A DNA stretch of 9,185 nt from an uncultured Clostridia bacterium. Lineage in GTDB: Bacteria > Bacillota_A > Clostridia > TANB77 > CAG-508. The stretch covers positions 1 to 9,185 of the forward strand of contig CANQXO010000055.1 of the NCBI GenBank assembly GCA_947627825.1, read 5' to 3'. Every line of letters starts with the position of its first letter. Within the stretch, counting starts at the first letter, position 1. Of the stretch, positions 1-5,743 are shown piece by piece. The notes beneath the pieces were generated by a model, which did not search any database, was not told where the DNA came from, and worked only from the letters and a program-made list of their open reading frames with translations. A program made the position numbers and the translations under genes.

Positions 1-69
1 AACAACTTTGCTATTATATATTGGATCTGGTAATACATCTCTTTTTGCTATAAATCCTTTTCTTGGCAC
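1..69 (-). CDS. rpsG: 30S ribosomal protein S7, N-terminal 23 codons (runs off the window)
   Basis: The minus strand reads [20 protein letters not shown] and continues in frame to the window edge. This is the highly conserved beginning of bacterial S7, which nucleates assembly of the 30S head on 16S rRNA. The start is GTG at 69-67, preceded by AAGGAGGGAA (84-75) at normal spacing. It follows rpsL on the same strand with no GC-rich terminator between them, as expected for the str operon (rpsL-rpsG-fusA-tuf). The last two genes would lie outside the window. The identification rests on the N-terminal signature and the neighbour. Only the rest of the gene is missing; nothing suggests it is broken. 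Confidence 0.93.
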   Translation of the reverse strand, partial: MPRKGFIAKRDVLPDPIYNSKVV

Positions 70-91
70 TATTCTTCCCTCCTTTTTTATT

Positions 92-112
92 TTGATGTAA
101 ATTCTACATCAA
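92..112 (-). promoter_or_regulatory. small inverted repeat in the rpsG leader
   Basis: TTGATGTA (92-99) and TACATCAA (105-112) form a perfect 8-bp stem with a 5-nt loop. It ends 8 bases before the AAGGAGG ribosome binding site of rpsG. No U-run follows it in the direction of transcription, so it is not a terminator. It could influence rpsG translation or be a chance AT-rich palindrome. No strong promoter is visible in the 166-base spacer; the best candidate has a TTGATA box but a poor -10. Confidence 0.3.
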
Positions 113-235
113 GGTACTCTGAAAAGCTTTTCATTTGCTTTTCCGCATAATGCAATCTATTTCAAATTTAAGTACAAACTAAATTATCAATTATATTGCA
201 CTATATCAAACTTAGTATCATTTTTATTAAAATGA

Positions 236-649
236 TTACTTTTTAGGTTTTTTTGCTCCATACTTAGACCTTGCTTGCATTCTGTCTTTTACACCTGCTG
301 TATCAAGAGTTCCTCTTATAATGTGGTATCTAACACCAGGAAGGTCTTTTACCCTACCTCCTCTTATAAGAACAACGCTGTGCTCTTGTAAGTTGTGTCC
401 TTCACCAGGAATATAAGAAGTTACTTCATAACCATTTGAAAGTCTTACCCTTGCAACTTTTCTTAGAGCTGAGTTTGGTTTCTTAGGTGTAACTGTTTTT
501 ACAACTGTGCAAACTCCTCTTTTTTGTGGAGACCTTCTATCAGTTTGTCTGTTTTTCATAGTGTTAAATCCATGTTGTAGAGCTGGACTCTTTGATTTGG
601 TTGTTGGAGTCTTTCTTCCTTTTCTAACTAATTGATTAATTGTTGGCAC
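236..649 (-). CDS. rpsL: 30S ribosomal protein S12
   Basis: S12 sits at the decoding centre of the small ribosomal subunit and affects accuracy and streptomycin binding. The 137-residue product has the Gram-positive form, with an insertion of about 13 residues before SPQKRGVCT compared with E. coli. Conserved landmarks are [10 protein letters not shown] (55-64), [11 protein letters not shown] (81-91) and [13 protein letters not shown] (97-109). The two lysines most often changed in streptomycin resistance (E. coli K42 and K87 of the mature protein) are present as K56 and K101. The aspartate that is methylthiolated in E. coli is D102 here. The start is GTG at 649-647, chosen because AGGAGGTGAA (665-656) lies six bases upstream and the product begins with the universal [12 protein letters not shown]. 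It has its own promoter and a structured leader, and is probably co-transcribed with rpsG. Confidence 0.98.
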   Translation of the reverse strand: MPTINQLVRKGRKTPTTKSKSPALQHGFNTMKNRQTDRRSPQKRGVCTVVKTVTPKKPNSALRKVARVRLSNGYEVTSYIPGEGHNLQEHSVVLIRGGRVKDLPGVRYHIIRGTLDTAGVKDRMQARSKYGAKKPKK

Positions 650-673
650 TTAAATTTCACCTCCTATTTTTTG

Positions 674-724
674 CAATAAAATACTGTTATTTTATTGTGC
701 AAAAATTGCACTATAAAGTAACAG
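674..724 (-). promoter_or_regulatory. rpsL leader with two mutually exclusive hairpins
   Basis: Reading 5'-3' on the minus strand, hairpin A pairs 724-706 with 702-684: 17 of 19 positions complement across a 3-base loop. Hairpin B pairs 697-688 with 683-674: a perfect 10-bp stem with a 4-base loop. The 3' arm of A contains the 5' arm of B, so both cannot form at once. Hairpin B ends 9 bases before the Shine-Dalgarno at 665-656. The predicted transcription start falls at the outer edge of A. The pairing is read directly from the sequence. A regulatory role, such as feedback by a ribosomal protein, or 5'-end mRNA protection, is inference. The stems are AT-rich, so stability is moderate. Confidence 0.5.
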
Positions 725-728
725 TAAT

Positions 729-757
729 ATTTTATCATCTATTATGTGAAATGTCAA
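729..757 (-). promoter_or_regulatory. rpsL promoter, sigma-A type
   Basis: TTGACA (757-752), a 17-base spacer and TAAAAT (734-729) on the minus strand give a perfect -35, a -10 with one mismatch, and ideal spacing. Transcription should start near 723-722, where hairpin A of the leader begins. The -35 lies in one arm of a wider inverted repeat (752-762 with 784-794, 10 of 11 positions). Confidence 0.75.
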
Positions 758-800
758 TCATTTTTTAGCAAATTTTACATTATAATCATTGACAAATAGT

Positions 801-1823
801 TTATCTATCATCAATCTCTGGACCATTATCATTTTCTGTTTCTTGATATATTTCATAATACTCATCAGGTTTCTGATGCTCAATAACGATTTTCTGCTTT
901 TCAGTAGGTTGTTGGTGTTTAGCAATGTCTTCTTGTTTTTCAGCTACTTGTTGTTCCTCAATAGCTTCTTGCTTTTCAACTGATTGTTGTAGTTTTGGCT
1001 TTCTTTGGCTGTATATCGTACTTTTTATAATGTCCTGTGTGTTTAAATCTTTTCTACCCAATGCATTATAGTTGTTGATATTATGCTTGATATCATTTAA
1101 TCTTTCATCTATTAGATATTTTTCTCTATTTAATTTCCTTTGTTCATCTTTGCTTAGTGAGGCATAATCAGGATGAAGTATATAAAAATAGATGTCTGAC
1201 TCTACTAATCTTATTGAATATTTAAGTGTTTCTCTATCACCTAATCCAAGCTCTGTTGATAATCCTCCTGGCTCCTTGTAACTGTCATAATATTTTTTTA
1301 TATCAATTAAGTTATCTTTAATAAAATTTTTATCTTTGTTTGCTATTTCTTTTTGTTCTTGAGATAATGTATCATAATCTGGATACATGATTTTGAAAAA
1401 TTTTTCTGCAGTTTCATTATTCTTTTCAAAGTTATTATTTGTACTATAAGATGGATTTTGCTTTATATGTTCTTCTACATTTGGCAAGGCTTTTGGCTTG
1501 CTTTTAAATATTGAAAGAATTTTACTTAATATACTTTCTTTCTTTACTTTTGCGAAGCCTTGAGATTTACTAGCTACAGCTTTTAAATCTTTGTATTCTG
1601 TTCTATTTAATCCATACATTTTACTTGTATCGTATTGTAATTTTACTTTATACTTTTTTTCATCAGAATCAATGTTTGCCGCTGAACTTTCAATATATCT
1701 TATAATTCTATTTTTTGCTATTTCAATCATTTGAGATTTTTCTTCGCCATCTGTTATTTGTTTTGCATTATCAGCGTAATAATTAGCAATACCGTAACAA
1801 TATGTTTGCATCAATATTAGCAT
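801..1823 (-). CDS. unrecognised repeat protein, C-terminal part of a probable frameshifted gene
   Basis: I do not recognise this family. The frame encodes 340 residues with no signal peptide or membrane span. Two copies of a helical domain lie exactly 70 residues apart. Copy 1 is about residues 141-182 and copy 2 about 211-252, with 15 of 42 positions identical and no gaps. They share the pattern PDYxxLS (148-154 and 218-224) and conserved LxDIK (172-176 and 242-246). Residues 283-319 hold three EKQxxI...Q repeats of 12-13 residues (EKQ at 283, 295 and 308), giving a charged, probably extended or coiled tail. The first codons are doubtful: no Shine-Dalgarno precedes the ATG at 1823, and the first 41 bases overlap the upstream frame. 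Most likely it continues the product of the 2037 start after a +1 shift. No terminator is clear before the rpsL promoter. Confidence 0.7.
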   Translation of the reverse strand: MLILMQTYCYGIANYYADNAKQITDGEEKSQMIEIAKNRIIRYIESSAANIDSDEKKYKVKLQYDTSKMYGLNRTEYKDLKAVASKSQGFAKVKKESILSKILSIFKSKPKALPNVEEHIKQNPSYSTNNNFEKNNETAEKFFKIMYPDYDTLSQEQKEIANKDKNFIKDNLIDIKKYYDSYKEPGGLSTELGLGDRETLKYSIRLVESDIYFYILHPDYASLSKDEQRKLNREKYLIDERLNDIKHNINNYNALGRKDLNTQDIIKSTIYSQRKPKLQQSVEKQEAIEEQQVAEKQEDIAKHQQPTEKQKIVIEHQKPDEYYEIYQETENDNGPEIDDR

Positions 1824-2037
1824 TATTATTTTTAGTTAATTGTAAAATGGTATTAATTCGTTCAATATCCTTTTCATCAAATAGCTTTACTTTTTCCATC
1901 ATATTTGAAAATTCTTTTTGATTAAATGCTTCTCCGATAGAAACGGTATATGGGTAACTTCTTTCATTTATAATCATGCGGTTACCTTTTACTTTTATAT
2001 ATATTGGCTTATAAGCTTCTTTTGGATTTAAATTCAT
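1783..2037 (-). CDS. unrecognised protein, N-terminal part of the probable frameshifted gene
   Basis: This 84-residue frame begins MNLNPKEAYKPIYIKVKGNR and ends in LRYC. The ATG at 2037 is chosen over an in-frame ATG at 2067. AAGGAG (2049-2044) sits six bases before it, and the predicted promoter spacer and -10 cover the 2067 region. The sequence is soluble and mixed beta/alpha in character, with no motif I can name. It stops 41 bases inside the next frame. The two frames read naturally as one helical protein: INTILQLTK in this frame leads into ANYYADNAKQI in the other, about 410 residues in total. A sequencing error, a disabled gene, programmed frameshifting or two coupled genes all remain possible. 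Confidence 0.65.
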   Translation of the reverse strand: MNLNPKEAYKPIYIKVKGNRMIINERSYPYTVSIGEAFNQKEFSNMMEKVKLFDEKDIERINTILQLTKNNNANIDANILLRYC

Positions 2038-2057
2038 CTTTTTCTCCTTATACACAT

Positions 2058-2086
2058 ATACTATCACTTTTATTATAATAATTCAA
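2058..2086 (-). promoter_or_regulatory. promoter of the split gene
   Basis: TTGAAT (2086-2081), 17 bases, then TAGTAT (2063-2058) on the minus strand. The -10 is preceded by TGA, giving an extended TGn element that may compensate for a four-of-six -10. The predicted start near 2051 leaves a leader of only about 14 bases before the ATG at 2037. Confidence 0.5.
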
Positions 2087-2090
2087 TGAT

Positions 2091-2106
2091 ATTTATTTAA
2101 ATAAAT
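2091..2106. repeat. 16-bp perfect palindrome upstream of the split-gene promoter
   Basis: ATTTATTTAAATAAAT is its own reverse complement and lies four bases upstream of the -35 at 2086. It could be an operator for a dimeric regulator. However, it contains only A and T, so chance is a serious alternative. Confidence 0.3.
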
Positions 2107-2148
2107 TTATTCATATTTTCTCAATAGAATTATTAAATAAATTTTTAT

Positions 2149-5100
2149 TTATTCAAATAAATCCATGATTTCGTCTTTTGATAGTTTGTTGATAAATGTT
2201 TCTCTTGTCGATAGCATGTCATCAGCAAGTTTTGCCTTCTTTTCTTGTAGATTATAAATTTTTTCCTCAATAGTGTTTTTGGTAATCAATTTATAAACTT
2301 GTACATTTTTCTTTTGACCTATTCTGTATGTTCTATCTGTTGCTTGATTTTCAGCAGACAAATTCCACCATGGGTCATAGTGAATTACCATATCCGCACC
2401 TATCAAGTTTAGTCCAGTTCCTCCTGCTTTTAGTGATATTAAGAAAACTTTTACGTTTTTGTTATTGTTGAATTCATTTACCAAATTCATTCTTTCATCA
2501 ACTTTAGTTTGTCCTGTAAGTTTTAAATATCTTATTCCTTCTTCTTTTAGTTTTTGTTCTAAATACCAAAACATTGATGAATATCCTGAAAATAGTAGTA
2601 TTTTGTGTCCACTTGATACTGCATTTTTTACTATTTCCATACATTGATTTAACTTGCTACTTTCGCCTTCATAATTTTCTATGAATAATCCTGGATGACA
2701 ACATATTTGTCTTAATCTCATAAGTAGTGCTAATATTTTTATCTGGCTATTTTGTAATCCATTTTCTTCTATTTCTTCTCTAGCTTCTTTTCTAGCTATT
2801 TTCATGTATGAAACATAAATATCTCTTTGCTCATCATCCATTTCATTATTTAGAATAGTTATTGTTTTTTCTGGTAACTCCGTCAATACCTTTTCCTTAA
2901 TTCTTCTTAGAATAAAAGGTTCTATCATAGATTTTAATTTAGACATTGCAAGCAAATCTTGCTCTTTGGTAATAGGTGTTTCATATAATGCCTTAAATTT
3001 ATTATAACTAAATAAATATCCTGGCATTATAAAGTCAAATATTGACCAAAGTTCTGAGAGCGAATTTTCAATAGGTGTTCCTGTTAATGCAAATCTTGTG
3101 TCAGCTTTAATTTCTTTTATTGCTTTTGCATTTTTTGTGTTGTTGTTCTTGATATATTGCGCTTCATCAGCTATTATATATCTAAAATTATAATTACATT
3201 CTTTGTATATATCAATATCTCGTTTTAACAAGTCATACGAAGTAATTGCCATATCATATTTTGGTATTTCTTTTATTGCCTTTGTTCTTTCTTCTAAACT
3301 TCCAGAAATAACTTTTGTTTTTAGGCTTGGGGCAAATTTAACAGTTTCTTCTTTCCAGTTAAGAGATAATGAACTTGGGCATACAACTAAGCTTGGCTTT
3401 CTTTCAGACCTTTTTGTATCTTCCACATATTTTAGTAGAATAGCTAATACTTGTACTGTTTTTCCTAATCCCATATCATCCGCTAAAATTCCACCTAAAT
3501 TATATTCATCTAAATTGTTTAGCCATTCAAAGCCAATTTGTTGATATTCTCTTAAATCAGCTTTTAGTCCTTCTGGTAGCTTAAATTCATCTGATAATTG
3601 TCTTGTATAAACATCATCAATAAGTTTTTTGTAACTTTCACTTTGTTTTACAACTACCCCATGTTTTTTTAATATACTGTCTAAATATAAGCTTCTATAA
3701 ACTGGTAGTTTTAAGTCTCCGCTTATTAATTCTTTGAAACTAGAATTAGTTCCTTCTGCAATTTTTTCTATCATTTCCAAAGTATCATTTGTAGATAAAT
3801 CAATGAAATCCCCATTCTTAAGCTTATGAAATTTTTTCTTTAATTTATATTTTCTCATTATTTCTTCAATGTCTTGAGGATTTAAGTCAATACCTGATAA
3901 GTCCACACTTAGTAAATTGTTTTCAATTTTTACACCAATAGAACTAATTTTTGGACTTCTAACTTGCCTTTTTCTAAATTCATCAGTTGCTAAAACTTCA
4001 AATTCTGATAAATATTCTCCAATACCATCGCTTAAAAAACTGTATATGTAATCTTCATTTGCCAAAACTAGCTTTTTATTTGAATCTAACATAAATCCAG
4101 AATTTTTAAATTTATCAAGTGCTTTAGATTCCGCTATTGCATTTCTTGGAATTTTTGAATCCACTTCATCAAACGGACTAAATTCAAAATCGTCATACTC
4201 AAATTTTACATCAGCAGTAATTAAGCCACTTGCCAATGAATCCAAATAAACTTTTACCTTTAATTCTTTAGGTTTATATTTTTCAAGTTCATTTTGGTTA
4301 ATATCTTCTAAATTCACATTACTTTTTATTTGTGGAAGTATTAGTGAATAGAAGTCAGCAAATTCTTCTTTTCTAAATATTATTTCTTTCGTGAAATTTA
4401 CTCTAAATATGTTTAATAGTTTTAATACCGTTTTTTCAAAGTTAAAAGAACATCTATAAAATCTATTATTTCTTAAAAGGTAAATGTAATTTTTTCCTTG
4501 AATTGTAGAGAAACTAAATATATCTTCATTTGTTGTTATTGCATAATCTTCTTCGTTTTTATTTACAATTTTGAAATTAATTTCAGGCTCATTTTCCACA
4601 AATTTTACTTTAGTTGTGGAATATTCTGTTTCGCATTCAACCTCTTTTCCTTTCATTGTTTCAAAAAATTCATCTATACCTGTATTTGAAAGGACTATAT
4701 ATGAATTATTTAATGCATTAACAAAAAATTTTTCACTACTGTCATTTGTGTATTTTATTATTTCTGCATATTTCATCAAATAATCTAAAAGTGGCAAACT
4801 TTCTTTTTCAAAAGCTTCTCTGCAATGTAAAAATTCTAATTTTAATCCATATCTATATTTGCTTTTACTTTGCATTTTGTCGTAGAAATCAGGCAAATTC
4901 TTTATTTTATACATTTGCTTATTTCCTACTTTAAATTCTAGCTTTATTTCTTTTGAATTTTGTTTATATATTATAATTGGCTCTAATTTTACTCTTTCAC
5001 CAACATATTTTTCTGTTTTATCTACTTCTTGTTCTTCTTCATAAAAAGAACTTATCATTTGTCTATAAATTCTATATTTTTCATTATTAACTCTCTTTTT

Positions 5101-5448
5101 TACATTTGTAGTATTTTTTTCTTCACCTGCAAATAATTTAGCATATGCCCCATTATTATTGAATTCTAAAGCCGTTGCTAAAATATGTCTACAAATTCCA
5201 TATGTAGATTCATAATCTGGACATGTGCATCTTAAATCATCAATCTCTCCATCTTTTACTGATAAATAAGTGTCATAGTCCCCATGTTTTCCACTTACAT
5301 CACTGTGTATAGAAAAATTGTCTCCATTTGTGTATGTAACCTTTGTTATTGTGATAGCTTGTTTTCTTAATAAATTTTTTGACTTTTCCAAATCTTCAGA
5401 ATTGGCTGAATTCTTTAGTTCATCTAAAATTCTTGCATCAATTACCAC
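2149..5448 (-). CDS. SWIM zinc-finger SNF2-family DNA translocase/helicase-like ATPase
   Basis: The 1099-residue product has an N-terminal SWIM zinc finger (C74, C76, C86, H88), a long poorly conserved middle of about residues 120-615, and a complete SNF2 ATPase core. Motifs seen: I, DDMGLGKT (657-664, Walker lysine K663); Ia, VVCPSSLSLNW (688-698); II, DEAQ (761-764); III, ALTGTPIEN (787-795); IV, KILLFSGYSS (949-958); V, KAGGTGLNL (1007-1015); VI, QATDRTYRIGQ (1035-1045). All key ATPase residues are intact. SNF2 proteins translocate on duplex DNA and remodel or strip bound proteins such as RNA polymerase. The specific target of SWIM-SNF2 proteins in bacteria is not established to my knowledge. 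The start is GTG at 5448-5446. GGAGGT (5466-5461) is 12 bases away, which is long, but no start codon lies closer in frame. No methylase or nuclease gene is adjacent, so this is not a visible defence cassette. Confidence 0.93.
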   Translation of the reverse strand: MVIDARILDELKNSANSEDLEKSKNLLRKQAITITKVTYTNGDNFSIHSDVSGKHGDYDTYLSVKDGEIDDLRCTCPDYESTYGICRHILATALEFNNNGAYAKLFAGEEKNTTNVKKRVNNEKYRIYRQMISSFYEEEQEVDKTEKYVGERVKLEPIIIYKQNSKEIKLEFKVGNKQMYKIKNLPDFYDKMQSKSKYRYGLKLEFLHCREAFEKESLPLLDYLMKYAEIIKYTNDSSEKFFVNALNNSYIVLSNTGIDEFFETMKGKEVECETEYSTTKVKFVENEPEINFKIVNKNEEDYAITTNEDIFSFSTIQGKNYIYLLRNNRFYRCSFNFEKTVLKLLNIFRVNFTKEIIFRKEEFADFYSLILPQIKSNVNLEDINQNELEKYKPKELKVKVYLDSLASGLITADVKFEYDDFEFSPFDEVDSKIPRNAIAESKALDKFKNSGFMLDSNKKLVLANEDYIYSFLSDGIGEYLSEFEVLATDEFRKRQVRSPKISSIGVKIENNLLSVDLSGIDLNPQDIEEIMRKYKLKKKFHKLKNGDFIDLSTNDTLEMIEKIAEGTNSSFKELISGDLKLPVYRSLYLDSILKKHGVVVKQSESYKKLIDDVYTRQLSDEFKLPEGLKADLREYQQIGFEWLNNLDEYNLGGILADDMGLGKTVQVLAILLKYVEDTKRSERKPSLVVCPSSLSLNWKEETVKFAPSLKTKVISGSLEERTKAIKEIPKYDMAITSYDLLKRDIDIYKECNYNFRYIIADEAQYIKNNNTKNAKAIKEIKADTRFALTGTPIENSLSELWSIFDFIMPGYLFSYNKFKALYETPITKEQDLLAMSKLKSMIEPFILRRIKEKVLTELPEKTITILNNEMDDEQRDIYVSYMKIARKEAREEIEENGLQNSQIKILALLMRLRQICCHPGLFIENYEGESSKLNQCMEIVKNAVSSGHKILLFSGYSSMFWYLEQKLKEEGIRYLKLTGQTKVDERMNLVNEFNNNKNVKVFLISLKAGGTGLNLIGADMVIHYDPWWNLSAENQATDRTYRIGQKKNVQVYKLITKNTIEEKIYNLQEKKAKLADDMLSTRETFINKLSKDEIMDLFE

Positions 5449-5501
5449 TGTTTTTTTACTACCTCCATACGCAAAAGAATTTTTATAAAATTCAAGTATG
5501 T

Positions 5502-5530
5502 ATTATATTATATTTTGATGATTTTTGCAA
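5502..5530 (-). promoter_or_regulatory. promoter of the SWIM-SNF2 gene
   Basis: TTGCAA (5530-5525), 17 bases, then TATAAT (5507-5502) on the minus strand: a perfect -10 and a good -35. The leader of about 50 bases includes a 7-bp AT hairpin, GAATTTT/AAAATTC (5477-5493), before the ribosome binding site. Confidence 0.7.
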
Positions 5531-5550
5531 GTATTTTTTTCGATGAAAAT

Positions 5551-5697
5551 TTTTAAATTTAATGCTAATTTTAATGCTAACTTTAATGCTAAATTTTTTG
5601 CTAATTTATTAATCGATTATTACTAATTTATTGCTAATTCTATTATTAATTTTAATGCTAACTTTTTTGCTAATTTTTTTGCTAACTTTTGTTGTAA
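5551..5697. repeat. degenerate 12-bp tandem repeat array
   Basis: TGCTAA recurs on the plus strand at 5563, 5575, 5587, 5599, 5632, 5656, 5668 and 5680, nearly always at multiples of 12. Decayed copies sit at 5551 (TTTTAA), 5621 (TACTAA), 5644 (TATTAA) and 5692 (TTGTAA). The 6-base filler is T-rich, giving a consensus near TTTWWTGCTAAY. The register slips only around 5605-5632. The array occupies the whole gap between the pilin-gene terminator and the SNF2 promoter. T/A tracts at nearly helical spacing could bend the DNA. In one minus-strand frame it reads as Leu-Ala-Lys repeats but has stops and no start. Confidence 0.8.
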
Positions 5698-5727
5698 AAA
5701 TTCCAGAGCTTAAAACTCTGGAATTTT
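5697..5727 (-). terminator. intrinsic terminator of the pilin-like gene
   Basis: AAAATTCCAGAG (5697-5708) and CTCTGGAATTTT (5716-5727) form a perfect 12-bp stem with a 7-base loop. It begins 16 bases after the stop codon of the minus-strand gene. On that strand the stem ends in a run of five U. The palindrome might also work weakly in the other direction. Confidence 0.85.
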
Positions 5728-5743
5728 GGTTTATAAATAATTT

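Noticed and set aside
121..132. GAAAAGCTTTTC palindrome in the rpsL-rpsG spacer
   Set aside because: Short, isolated, without a U-run, and not placed at a promoter or ribosome binding site.
217..236. ATCATTTT/AAAATGAT hairpin at the rpsL stop codon as a terminator
   Set aside because: AT-only core with no following U-run on the minus strand; rpsG continues in the same direction.
2038..2067. Start of the split gene at the upstream ATG (2067)
   Set aside because: The predicted promoter covers this segment, and the AAGGAG ribosome binding site fits the ATG at 2037.
2136..2153. AATAAAT/ATTTATT hairpin as terminator of the SNF2 gene
   Set aside because: Only seven A/T pairs and no proper U-run. 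Too weak to call in DNA of this composition.
3203..3544. Plus-strand frames inside the SNF2 gene (also 2459-2647, 4498-4689, 4571-4783, 4746-4934)
   Set aside because: All lie antisense to a protein with intact conserved motifs, and show no independent ribosome binding site or recognisable product.
5551..5697. CRISPR array
   Set aside because: The repeat unit is 12 bases without unique spacers of constant length, and no cas genes are present.
5580..5725. Leu-Ala-Lys repeat peptide on the minus strand within the 12-bp array, resembling an amphipathic antimicrobial peptide
   Set aside because: The frame has no start codon or ribosome binding site, is interrupted by consecutive stops, and follows a strong terminator. 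The pattern is a by-product of a 12-base repeat.
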